64,000 nt of DNA, taken from Rhodosorus marinus (lineage: Eukaryota; Rhodophyta; Stylonematophyceae; Stylonematales; Stylonemataceae). The DNA lies in assembly GCA_029953675.1 (NCBI GenBank), contig JAMWBK010000010.1, positions 1,221,001 to 1,285,000 of the forward strand, given 5' to 3'. The notes beneath the pieces were generated by a model that was not told where the DNA came from, did not search any database, and was given only the letters and a program-made list of their open reading frames with translations. This document shows, in pieces, positions 1 to 10,499 of the stretch (position 1 is the stretch's first letter; each line of letters opens with the position of its first letter). The translations under genes and the position numbers were made by a program.

Positions 1-12
1 CTGCTCTTCACT

Positions 13-1256
13 GGACTTTACTAGCATAGCCTGAAGCGCTACGCAAGGCGTGAAGATGAACTAATAACTAGGGAGGGAAGCATGCAACCCCAGGCGCCGA
101 TGGCGCCCCTCGGAAAGCATGTCGCTGGAATATCGCCAAAGGGAGACACTTAAACGCCTCAAGAGCGCCAAATATTCAGTAGGATGCTCAGCAAAACATT
201 TCCGCAACCACTCTAAACCCGACTTAACCACGTGACCAAAGCTTTCCACAATGAATGGCTGGAACCGGTGAGAGCGACCCTCAGCGCAAGGCAGACTGGC
301 CATGCTCTCAGCATACCGTCGTTCCTTAACTCTTCGAAGGGCTGAAGCCGCGGCCCCCCGGCGGCGGGCGGCTGCGGTGAGGTGGGCGCTGGCCACGGGG
401 CAGGTAATCGCAAGGTCCACATATGTTGAGCGTCTGGCAGCAGCGTCGGAGACGAGGAGATCGGCTATACAACGGGGCGGTGCAGAGTCCGAGATGGATC
501 TGGGCAGTTCCGACTCAACCTCAACCGTATGCCCTATCCGAGTCAAAAATTCGCTGAGGATGTACTTGAGGCGAGTGTGACGCCTCGTACGGAGACCTCG
601 CAACAGTCCGCAGGAACCCAGGAAGTGGTAGCCACAAGCGTCAATCCGGCTCTCACATCCCTGACAGAAAGACGGCCGATTAGAGTGCCACGGAGCCTGT
701 GGCAAACCGAGATAGATCCGTGCGGCAGAACGGAACTGGAAAGCATCGAGACGATGACTCAATGACGACGGTAGAGTGGTTAACCACAAGTGCGAGAGGT
801 GGCCTCCCATGCCGCGGAGACGAGCGGCAGTGGTAGGCGGCGTGAGAGGAGAATTGAGCATGACTGTGTGAGCGGCACTGTGTTGGCCCCAGGTGAGGCT
901 ATGTTGAATCACATCAGCGCGGGAGCTCCACAATCGGCTCAAACCCGGGTAGTCTGCAACAGGGGACCCGGGGCTAGCCTCTCCGTCATCGGCAAGAACT
1001 CGGTCGAGGGGACAATCCTCAATCGCTTCAGCTCGTCCCCATAACAGCTCCCTCCAGGAACGAAAGCGGGACCGATTTGCGTCCGGCACGGCGTTGCACC
1101 TCCTGAACGCGTGTTGAAGACCATCATAAATTGTCAAAAGCGGGGGCGGCAGGGTCACTGGATCCTCGTTGGTCAAAGCTCGAGCCAAGAGGCAGGCACT
1201 TCGCATCTGGAAGGTCACCAACGTTCGCAGCGCGGTAGCCCAGGAGGCAACCGCCG
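13..1256 (-). mobile_element. Family A non-LTR retrotransposon, 5'-truncated recent copy
   Basis: This minus-strand insertion is nearly identical, in inverted orientation, to about 37645-38890. It keeps only the 3' part: the last third of the reverse transcriptase polyprotein and the short 3' tail (reverse of GGCTATGCTAGTAAAGTCC at 13-31). The 5' end is cut off inside the coding region, as is usual for non-LTR insertions. The flanking 12-bp repeat and the high identity to the 36-38.9 kb copy suggest recent activity. Confidence 0.85.
61..1221 (-). pseudogene. C-terminal part of family A reverse transcriptase (CCHC + RLE-like domain)
   Basis: This is an open frame of 386 residues lacking the polymerase domain because the insertion is 5'-truncated; the apparent Met is internal. 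It contains a CCHC motif (C-x2-C-x9-H-x4-C, in CQGCESRIDACGYHFLGSC), then an endonuclease-like stretch with IADLLVSDAAARR and YVDLAIT. The family's signature C terminus follows (FIVESFG, then WLRKCF, then LSVSLWRYSS). The order CCHC followed by a PD/D-type nuclease matches the restriction-like endonuclease clades of non-LTR elements (R2/CRE/NeSL-like), as known for that group. Unlike the long copy at 36-38.9 kb, this C terminus is not interrupted. It cannot move by itself. Confidence 0.8.
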
Positions 1257-1268
1257 CTGCTCTTCACT

Positions 1269-1812
1269 AAGTCCCACTGTCATAGAAACCCCATCTAGGT
1301 CCAGTCAATATAAAGATCTTGATTGGTTCCAAGCCTTTTCGATTGACTTACGGGAGTCCCGGATCTGGACTTTGTACCCGCCCTTCTGAACTGCCAGAAA
1401 TACTTTTGACCTCCGTTGTATTTCTCCAAACTTCGGTACCTTATTTTACTGTTTCGCTGTCCCGGAAGCCCACCACTTGGGCCCAAGTAATCAACGTCTG
1501 CCAATGCATGCCGGCCTATTGTGAGGCTCTCAGTGACTCTACCTCAGGTCTGCAGTATACTATCTATACACCGGATATACTATTCTAGCTACGCCATCCT
1601 GCCGGTGCTTCCAACTATGCCAAAGGCGCAATATCATCGCCGTCCAAGATGAGCATAGAAAGTAATTGGATGGAGCTTCAGGGGAGCATTCGATAGGTGT
1701 AGATCAGTCGGAATCTGCTAGCACCTCCCCCTTCGAATGATCACCCTGATTAAACCATTCATTCACATCGATGTCCAGGCATTTATTACAAATTGTTCCG
1801 TAAAACAATACG
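1269..1812. other. No gene recognised
   Basis: Only short overlapping open frames in unrelated phases occur here and none resembles a protein I know. This is unique-looking sequence between two retroelement fragments. Confidence 0.5.
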
Positions 1813-2742
1813 GATAGACGTTGTTTAGCTAACAGCTCGGCTACAGAGGCCTAGACCGCCTAGACGTAGCGGTAGGCCCACTTGGGCGCGAACTATATCA
1901 CGGGTGGGGCGCGGAAGATGACCCAACTCCTCATCTAGGAAATATCCCAGCTCACCAAAGCTCTCGTCGCCCGTACGGGTTGCCAGCCACCGGCCCCAGT
2001 GAGTCGGGAGCGAGCGGAACCAATAGGTGAGCCGCTGACTTCAACAATATCGATAAAGCATCAACGAGCATTGCAAGAAGCCGCGAGGAAGCCGAAGGAG
2101 CTCCGAGACCAGCTGCCGGTGCTTACTCAGAATCTGCGACAACTCACCCTCCACGGACGACGCGGGTCCATACGGGATGCCCAGGTGGACAAAACTTGCC
2201 CAACGCCAAATATCCCGGAAACGAGCGGGGACCTGCTGCTCTTGAATGTCCGTTCCTCCCCCGTAGAACGACTTCGCATGATTGATTTCGAGATCGACGA
2301 GGGATGCCAGTGTGCGGAGACGATCGTACGCCGCCGCGAGGGTATCTGGAGGGCCTAATGAGGCAGACATCATCGTGGTAACCCACTGCGGACCTCCGGG
2401 AACTCGGAATACAGGCTAAGCAAACGACCTTAGGCCCACAGGCGTGCAATAAAGGCGCCAACGGGTCACCTGTTGAACCCCGGTCCGCGCCTCGAAGGAG
2501 TGTGAGGAAGGGCTGAGGGGGTCATAAGTTGGCCCGTGACCCATCAAAGAGAAAAGACTACTAACAAAGGGAAAAGCTACCGATAAGACCTGGCGCACCA
2601 CATGCATAATGGCCGGTCGAGAGACCCGATTAAAAGCATTACTGAAATCTACAGATAATAAGCCGTAATCCGGCGAGTAGGCCAGATCCGAGCCAAGAGG
2701 TACGGATAGCAATTCACAGCCGCCACGATAGCCTACGCCCAA
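1813..2742 (-). pseudogene. Family B reverse transcriptase fragment
   Basis: Reading the minus strand gives, in shifting frames, the hallmarks of a non-LTR reverse transcriptase: VDFSNAFNRVSR (catalytic-Asp block), ARTGVQQ (the expected GDP is disrupted) and GYHDDVCLI (the YxDD box). Further on come FLDEELGHLPRPTRDIVRAQ and LPLRLGGLGLCSRAV, which align with the family A segment at 37540-37625. The frame changes at least three times, so the copy is dead. The same sequence in plus orientation is at about 42600-43990. I assign it to family B because it differs clearly from family A while keeping the same domain order. Confidence 0.75.
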
Positions 2743-2839
2743 CCGCGTGTGTCAAAAAAAGCGACGGGATTCGGGGACCAAAATCTGGACCAACCACCGT
2801 TCACGTGGTGTTTGCGTTGCTATCAAATTTTTTTCTCCA

Positions 2840-3090
2840 TATGTTGAATGAATTTGTTTAATCGGAGACTGACGGAAAAAACGTGGAGGGGAAAAAAAGA
2901 CTAATCGCGGGGAGGTCGCGCGGCCTCCAGCATCAAAGCAGTGTGCACACGTAACAGCAAGGAACTAAAACGGGTAAACAACGGGGAGAGACGGTTAGGG
3001 CGCTCGCGGAACAACACTCCCGAAGCCAACGAGAACCAACGGAATCAACGAACCCAAAGCACTCATATGTTAAACGAATTGGCCGAATGG
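2840..3090 (-). mobile_element. Family B 3' tail, low-coordinate side of ABC copy 1
   Basis: The reverse complement carries the end of the family B ORF (…LEAR.L) and the 3' tail CTTTCAGTCTCCGATTAAAC followed by A/T and ATTCAT. Equivalent pieces lie at 17515-17745, 27595-27840, 32822-33140 and 39005-39280. The 3' end points away from the ABC gene. The protein frame is broken here. Confidence 0.75.
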
Positions 3091-3187
3091 GAGACTGAAA
3101 GCACCCCTATGTCAGCGCCGAAATTACTTCGCTATTCAAGAAAGATATTGATTATTTGATTATGATGTTTAAAAATCCAGCTAAAGT

Positions 3188-3295
3188 GGTGGGGGTGGTT
3201 TTATGCTACGCAAGACGTAAAAGGAAACTAGGGACTACTAGGGAGAAGAGCATGTTAAACCCTGGCGGCGGTGGCGCCGCCTCGGCGAGCATGTT
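3188..3295 (-). mobile_element. 108-bp family A tail inserted beside ABC copy 1
   Basis: This segment is absent from the matching place in ABC copies 2-4, where the sequence reads straight through (for example near 17790). It contains the family A tail (GCTACGCAAGACGTAAAAGG in the forward sense). The octamer GCTAAAGT occurs on both sides (3180-3187 and 3296-3303), which fits a short 5'-truncated retro-insertion with an 8-bp target duplication. Confidence 0.7.
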
Positions 3296-3663
3296 GCTAA
3301 AGTAATCTCTAAGTGAAGAGTGATAACGGGATTCCGGTAACTCAATGGATAGCGGAAGCGGACAACAGAAGAGTGCACAATAAACAACAGTGTTGTATTT
3401 AGTAACTCTGTTCAGCTCGGCGCAAGCCGAGCGCAAACCCTCACAAACGGAAGCAAATACCTGCTCATGCCCATAGTTTTTTTGTAGTACTGCTGTTGTG
3501 TGGCTTGGCATACGGCCTCCCACGGCGTAATCAGACTTCAATCTTGAGCAAAAATTGCAACTGGCAAATAGTTTTAAATTAGATAACTTAGGAGTTAAGC
3601 TCGTGTAGCGCAGGTCCAGCGCAGCAAGCAAGCTGGCCAGATCAATCAATCCGCAGACTTTTC

Positions 3664-6600
3664 CTAACGCTTCGTATACCGGAGGTGCTTGAACCCGAGG
3701 TAACCGACTATCCATGAGAATAACGTGAATCCAGCCAGAGCTCCTACGGAAACCCACTTGCCATAACCTGGCACTCCGTATATTTTCAGCAGTTCGTCTC
3801 CGCTTGTAATTGGGCAGAACTGACATTCACTGTAGGTGGCGTTAATTGTCAACGTCTGGTATTCACCTAGGTACGAAAAATAAGTCACATTCAGTACGCA
3901 GTTTTAACAGAGCACTAGCTTGACCTTGAAAGGGGTTCAGCGAAATCTTCGTACTGTGAGAGGGAATCGATTCACAATCTGGGAACGCATACGTATCGTT
4001 ATCGTTTCCAGGAAAAGGGAAAGCATGGAGCTCGTTGGCTGTACACTCGAACTCCACTCCAGTGACGACGGCTTTCATAACGCCAGCCAGGTAGTAGCCG
4101 ATCGGATTAATCCAGTAGATCCAGATATAGTACACAGGTATTGAGTCCGCCGGGGCCATGAAACCAGCGAAGAGTTTGAATATGCTTTTCATAAAGGGGA
4201 CCAAGGTCAGCCCAATATATTCAGTAGGGCTAATTGCACCAAGCATAGATCCAAGGGCTACGGCCCACAGAGCGAAGGAGAATTGAATGACGAAGAAGTA
4301 TCCGAATGCAGATGCTAAGAGCCAAACGAGAACAATACAAAAAATGCGTCAGATCGTTGTCGAATGGCACTGCTCGGGCGGCGTCGCAACGCGTTTGTAT
4401 GGAGTGCTTCTCACTTACCCTGAAACCCGACCATGAAGAAGAACATAATACTGAAGACGAAGTTGGTTACCAGCGTGAACGGTGCGTCAGCAACCAGCAG
4501 AGGGATGTAGTACGCTAATGCTGAGTAAGCGCCCGCGCCACATTCTCGATAGAAAGCAAGCCTGTCATGGAGAACGTTGCCAACAGCGCTGTTTATGCTG
4601 ATCAGGGCAACATTACCAGACAGGTAAGCCGCTGCAGCGAGGGCGGTCTGTCCAGTTTGAGTTTTCCCTAACTGAAAGAATGAAAGGCCGAGAATCACAG
4701 CTTGGGTGACCGCAGTGATGAAGCGCGTGAAGTGAAGCTCCGGGTTCCTCCAGTTCACAGTGCAGAACCGCTTCAGGTTCGCAACGAACTGCACTCGAAA
4801 GCTTGTTGGGAAAATATTGTCAACCTTGATGTGGGACGCCTTGTCTGGCACTATCGTAGGCTTGCCACATTTCGTACGCTCTAGGCTCCCCATGAGTTCC
4901 TTGTTCTCAGGGCTTAGTAGCCAAATCTCGTGCCAGTCCTGCTGGCCCCCCTACAACCAAATCAGCGAATCCCATAAGACTAGGTGAGCATTCCACATCT
5001 TCAGCAACATCTGAAGGGAGCTCTCTCCTTACCCGCGCTGTCGTCGCAGTACCAATTTGGTGGAGCATATAGTCCGCTGGGTTCAACTTGGGATCCATGG
5101 GATCTCCTCCGTTCTTCTCAAAGTACGTAATCATTTGTGATCCCTCTTCTCCCAGATCTCCAAAGTAGGCCACTCTGCCGCCGCTCTGCAGGAGCAGTAC
5201 ACTGTCAAAGAAGGAGAACACCTCTTTGGACGGCTGATGAATGGTGCACAAAACCGCGACGCCGGTATCGGAGACCCTCCTCAAAACTTTTGCCATCTGC
5301 GTCAAAACACGGTCAATCGTGCGTGCACTGCTAAGGCCAGCTTCCAATTTCGTAAACGGGATGACCAAGGACTGCGCTCACCTTCAACGCCGCCCTGGAA
5401 TCCAATCCCGAAGTTGGCTCGTCCAGGAACAGAATAGACGGTCGAACTACGAGCTCCACAGCGATCGTGAGACGCTTTCGCTGCTCAGAAGAAAGGCCAA
5501 TTGCACCCTCGGGAATATCGACAAGCTCATTTTGAATCTCACGCAGCTCCAGTAGGTCTATGGTATTCTCTATCTGGTCTTCTCTCTCCTTGTCCGAGGT
5601 CTCCTCCGGCAGCCTCAACCTCGCAGAGAACTCGATCGCCTCCCGAACTGTCGTCTTCGAAACGTGAATATCGACCTGCTCCACATACCTATGCACAAAA
5701 GAATGCACCAGCAACCATTTTGAAACACGGTAGTGCGTCAGCGATAGCACTGCTTCCAGTCGAAACAACGAAAGAAACAAGCTTCTGCCAACTCTCTTAC
5801 CCTGAAACTCTTCCGATCGGGTAATCCAGAGGATATCCGTTTACAAGGACTTCGCCAGTCATCGTACCCTTGGGCTTGCGCTGTGCAAGGACGTCCATGA
5901 GCGTCGTTTTGCCGGCTCCCGAAGATCCCATGAGCGCACACAGCCTTCCTGGCAGTACGTACCCACACACATCGTGCAGAAGTTCTTTCTTCTCATTCCC
6001 GCCAATCGGGACTGTGTATGACACGTCCTTCCATGTGAAGTGGGCCTCCCTAAAGCCGACCTTCATTTCGTCCTCTGGCAAACTGAGGTCGATCGCTTCG
6101 ACACCTAAGTTTGTGGGTTTCGCTTTTTGCGATAGGAGGGTCGTTCCGCGATACCGCGTTCGTCTTGCGATAAAAATTACTGCGAGAAACATCACCAACG
6201 ACAGGCCCCACAAAGCTAACAGTGAATATGCGCGCCAGGAGCTAGTTCAATAAAAGGCATTTGGCGATCGAAAGAGAGTCACGAAGCAAGGCGTCAGGAG
6301 TTGTTCATCCGTTTCCCGTCACTTTTTATGCAACGCTTACACTCCAATTGGGTAGCCAAATCGAACCCAAAGGTACGCCTCTCCCGTCGATATAGTGCAT
6401 ATCTTGTCCGCTTCAGGGACGTACTGGTTCCAAGGGAGCAGCTCTTGGGGAGCACATTCGAAGACAAGGCCGACGAACTCGTTATAGGCCAATCCACGGA
6501 ATGCGTACTGAACCGGTGAAATCCAGCCAATCCAGACGAGCCAGCGCGGGTCATCCCTGAGCGCAATGAAGTAGCCGCTGTAAATCTGGAATACAGCGTT

Positions 6601-8784
6601 GAGAAAACTGACTAAGACGACGGCTGTAGTTGAGTTTGGGCAAGTAACAGTGAATAGTCGCCCAAGCATGTCCATGTTGAACCGGAATGTAACAACCATG
6701 AAATAGAAATAGGCGAAGTGGGAGCCCCTAAAAACGAGCGAACAAGAGTTGCTTTCTCAGCTCAGGTCCAGCAATGCACATTCAGAGTCTGAGCGCCTCA
6801 CCTATCGTTCATGTTGAAGCCAACAAGCGCATAGAGAACACTCGAAAATAGCAGCGAGACAAGCAAGTTGAGAACCAGAGCGTCCACGATGCCCGCGATC
6901 TGGAAAGGAGCAGCGTTGTAAAAGTGGGCTGCCCTTTGTTTCAGGAAGATATTGTTTTCTGCGAAAGCTTTCTTGATTCCCTGCGTGGCAGCTACGGAGC
7001 ACAGCCGAGATCAAAGAGGATTAGCTTGAGCCTTACGCTGTACCTGAGATTGGAGATGAGATAAGACTTACTCGCAAGAAAGATACCGAGGACCACAAAA
7101 ACTACCCCGGTCCTTTCATACGCTCCACGCAGCGTAAGCGGAAGCATGTAAAACAGGGTCCCGGCGAGCAATGCCATGATCAACTTGCTCACAAATTCGA
7201 CAACAACCGCACTCTTATCCCAGGATACCCTCATTGAACGTTTCAGTAGGATTCCCAGCTGACTAGTTCTTGTCTGCAAGCACTCCCGGCCAAAGAACTT
7301 CTTCGAAATTTCATCTGCTTCAGAGTGCCTTCCCGAAGTACCGCGGAAGCCCTCTTCGATCTTCTTGCGGATGTCGGCATACAGCTCACTGTTTTTAAAA
7401 GCCTCCTCAAATTCGTCGACGGCAGTTAGCTCCTTGCCTTCGAAATCCTTCATCTTAACTGACTCAGAAGAACTTGGGTTGGACACGGCCAGCAAAAAGT
7501 CAGCTATCGATTTCGCGGGAGGTCTCTTAAACCCCATTTCTCCAAAGTACCCCTCAACCTTCTCTCGGGGACCGTAGTAGATGCATTTTCCGCTGTCAAG
7601 AACACAAATCTGTTTCCCATAGCACAATTTCCATCAGCAAATGCATGGCTCACAAAGGAGAGAGGAGCACGCCAGGCCGTGGTGTTCGGAACCAGAGCAG
7701 CTAACCTTGTCGAACTGTTCGAATACATCATTTCCAGGCTGCTGTAAGGCCATGAAAACTGTCAGCTGTAACGCGTCGGCCACCTGCCGGACGCCCTTTA
7801 CGATGTCGAGGGTTGTGGTCGCATCCAGCCCTTTTGAAATACTATCGAAGAACACGAGTGAGCCCATGCTTCCGCAAAGCATCTCTGCGATGGAAACACG
7901 CCTTCGCTCTCCTCCAGAAACTCCTCGCAATGATGCGTCGCCGACAGCAATATCGAGGGTATGGTTGATCCCTAATAAACGGGTGATCAGCTCAACACGA
8001 TTTCTCCGAATCACTTTCGCGAAGGGTAGAAAGTCCGGAATACCGCACTTCGCAGCGAACTCCAAAGTCTCCCGTACGGTCAGTACCGGGTAGTGTGCGT
8101 CGTCCTGGCGAACTCTTAGCATGGAGTGGGCGTAGAGCTGTCGGTTGCTTTCTTCCCAGATATCATCTCCGTTAATAAGCACCTCGCCGCGTACGGATTC
8201 GTACTGGTTCGTAACTCCGGAGAGGAGGTTCAACATTGTCGTCGTTCCCGCGCCTGGTGGGGCCTGAATGAGGACCATCTCGCTCGGTTCGAGGTAGCCC
8301 GACACTCCGGAGAGAATGCTTTTTGACATTTTTTCATCTTTCGTGCAGGCCACAATCTTCCCCGTCTTCAAGAACGGTGCTATCAGCCTCCCGCCAACTG
8401 TACTGTGCCCGAGTTTCTCAGCAAAAGGGACTACAGCCCCAATCTGAACAAAAGGAAAGGTTCCAGGAGGCTCGTCTCAGATAAGATCCTGAAAAAACCG
8501 CGGCGGATAGACCACAGTAACATGTGAAACAGATGGCTTACGTCATTCCAAGTTACGCCGTATCCACCCATTTCATGCCCAGTGAACATGGTGAGGATAT
8601 CGTAGAACAGCTGGTGAGATTTCTCAGAGTCAAACTGTGGGTTGCACGGCTCATACATCGGTTCCTCATACCACGCCCCGAAATGATGTTCTACTGCCTC
8701 CCTTCGTTCACGAAGCACCTCGAAGCTCTTGCCCACAACAAAGCGGGCAGTCCAGCCGCACCAACCACCAGTAAAGCAGTCCAT
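3664..8784 (-). CDS. ABCG/PDR-type full-size ABC transporter, copy 1 (intact)
   Basis: Predicted exporter of lipids or xenobiotics in the plasma or an internal membrane; substrate unknown. Exons (descending): 8784-8542, 8443-7706, 7609-7072, 6991-6802, 6727-6341, 6241-5801, 5688-5382, 5296-5033, 4950-4419, 4314-3925, 3866-3664. All phases agree, giving about 1410 aa, a normal PDR length. Order is NBD-TMD-NBD-TMD. NBD1 (exons 2-3) has APPGAGTTT at about residues 142-150 (Walker A Lys replaced by Thr), signature GVSGGERRR near 254, and Walker B LVFFDSISKGLD with Ser where the catalytic Glu is expected. NBD2 has an intact GSSGAGKTT near 804, an LSSEQ signature near 911 and ILFLDEPTSGLD near 931. 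Thus only one composite ATP site looks competent, as known for fungal PDR proteins. The C terminus has CQFCPITSGDELL and a last membrane helix. The start is the first ATG of exon 1 (MDCFTGG). Confidence 0.88.
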
Positions 8785-8989
8785 GACAATAACCTCGCGA
8801 TGACCCCACCAGCCCGGGTTCCTCCTTCAGTCTCTCTGCTATCTCTCCCTTCTCAAGGAGAAGAAAAATATTCCTCTCTTCCTATCTCCCATGTCTTAAA
8901 TCCTCTAGCACTCCTCCACGGCCCTCCCACCCTTGCAACCTCTGAATCAGCATGCCGCTCTCCCTGCGCAGTGCTCACATATACACCGT
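8785..8989 (-). promoter_or_regulatory. Presumed 5' flank of ABC copy 1
   Basis: This short stretch, purine-rich when read in the gene's sense, separates the ABC start codon from the family B tail. It is well conserved with 23318-23545 and 40763-40985, so it moved with the gene. I see no clear TATA box; calling it a promoter is inference from position only. Confidence 0.3.
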
Positions 8990-9145
8990 CCGCATCTACC
9001 AACGGTATCCCCCAGCATGAACCCAAGCAATGTGTGAACACGCTCCTTTGATGTTCGAGGCGCGATGTCTCGCTAGCGGAGAGTCTTTTTTACCCCTGGG
9101 GATTTTTTCTTTCAGTCTCCGATTAAACAATTCATTCAACCCAAG
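8990..9145 (+). mobile_element. Family B 3' tail, high-coordinate side of ABC copy 1
   Basis: This segment contains the family B terminus in plus orientation: TTTGATGTTCGAGGCGCG, then TTTTTTACCCC, then CTTTCAGTCTCCGATTAAAC and ATTCATTCAA. Together with 2840-3090 it forms an outward-facing pair around the transporter. A repeated ATTAAACAAATTCATTCA at about 9161-9178 looks like a second, partial tail. Confidence 0.75.
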
Positions 9146-9329
9146 CCGGCTTTAACGCTCCATTAAACAAATTCATTCATAGTCTGGGGCCCATTCTTTT
9201 CCGAGAGCCCACCCACTCCCCCCCCCCCAAAAGACGCTGTCAGCGAAAGACATGTTCACTATTGAAGTAGCATCTAATATCTTCCACATCACCCTGCGAA
9301 ATTCAACAAAAAAGGAGCGGACGTTTTAC

Positions 9330-9600
9330 GTGAGCCATTACTGTCAGGCTGTTGAGTATCTGGGACGCCTGTGTCCTTTAAGTATCGCCCTCTGGCGATA
9401 TTCTAGTAGCATCAGCAGGGGCGCTGAGACGCGGCACCGCCGCGCCTGGGTTTGCACGCTTTTCTCCCAGTTCCTAGTGTTCCATTTCACGCCGTGCGTG
9501 TAGCGCACCAGGCTATGCCAGTAAAACCAGTCTTCACGCCTTGCGTAGCGCTTCAGGCTATGCTAGTAAAGTCCAGTAAAACCAGTAAAACCCCCACTGT
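9330..9600 (+). mobile_element. Family A 3' end, degenerate, with short tail repeats
   Basis: The frame reads EYLGRLCPLSIALWRYSSSISRG, the diverged family A C terminus, followed by two copies of the tail. One reads GCGCACCAGGCTATGCCAGTAAAA; a second at 9533-9570 matches the tail at 38848-38885. The element ends in an iterated (C)CAGTAAAAC motif at about 9573-9592, like the short 3' terminal repeats of some non-LTR elements. Confidence 0.7.
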
Positions 9601-10480
9601 CAGGTACGTTGAACAATGATTTGAATATAATAATTAGATTAATCTGGGTCCAATGGTTGATGAAGATGTGCCTGGGAGACGGTAAAATAAACGGCGGAGC
9701 TTGTTGGAAATATTGACTGCGTGCCCTGTCGCAAGCGGGCTATATTAACCGAGAGGGAAGTTAGCGGAGTGGCGCAAACGCGAATTCCCCCATCGTCAGA
9801 AGTTAAGCAGTCGACAAGCAGATAGAGGTGACGTCATAGGAGCCAAGCGAGATTGCCACAAACAGCAAAAGACATGACACCTCTTTGGACGGGTCTTCGA
9901 CTTTTCAGATTATACTTCGTGTTCTTCGCAATGCTCCGAGCTGTCTCTGTCTCTCTGGCCCTCGAAAGCTGCTTTGCTGTTGGACGCGAGTAAAGAGCGT
10001 CTCCCTTTTCGCTTCTACGCGCCGAATGAAGTGATCATCGTCTATTGTCACTCTCATCCAACTAGAAGAGGAGCGGTCAGTCTACCGGGGTAGTATTAAA
10101 ACTTAGTGCAATATGAGAGTCTGTCACTCTTCCGCATGCAGATGCGGAGCGGTCAGCACAACCAGGTAAGTATGTAGATACGAGAGTGATATGAGAGTCC
10201 GTGGCAGGACTCTCATATCACTCTCCAGATGTCAGATCGCGACCATCTGGCCAATCCACCATCGGTATGTGTAAACAATCTAATGTTTGTTTGCCGAAAA
10301 AAAAATCGTCGCAATGATCCTGCTTGCAAAGGGTGCAGGGTCTCTAGGGAATTAAATTGTATGTAAAACAATATTTTGATTGGCTCCATCGCGAAGCATT
10401 ATTTGTCCACGGCGTGGATAAATTTCGATGAGCGCTCAATCCTATAAAACTTAAATTATGTAGTGAACATCTGCACTTTG
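9600..10480. repeat. Duplicated non-coding segment (pair with about 23960-24800)
   Basis: Sequence here matches 23960-24800 closely with scattered indels, for example GAACAATGATTT followed by TATAATAATTAGATTAATCT in both. It is part of the block duplication that produced ABC copies 1 and 2. No protein frame is conserved between the two, so I take it as non-coding. Confidence 0.7.
10182..10225. repeat. Perfect 19-bp inverted repeat
   Basis: GAGAGTGATATGAGAGTCC at 10182-10200 and its exact complement at 10207-10225 are separated by the six bases GTGGCA. The copy in the second duplication block (about 24561-24590) keeps the left arm but has lost most of the right arm. Confidence 0.85.
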
Positions 10481-10499
10481 AATTGCTGGTGAACTTGGA

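Larger units (their letters stand above)
1..1268. repeat. 12-bp target-site duplication around family A insertion
   Basis: The 12-mer CTGCTCTTCACT stands at 1-12 and again at 1257-1268, directly flanking the family A fragment at 13-1256. The right repeat overlaps by CTG with the sequence expected in the undeleted element, so the true boundary may be 3 bp different. A direct repeat of this length is what target-primed reverse transcription with staggered nicks leaves. It could run further left beyond the window. Confidence 0.75.

Noticed and set aside
1295-1588. Overlapping short frames right of the first family A insertion
   Set aside because: They conflict on both strands and have no protein-like pattern.
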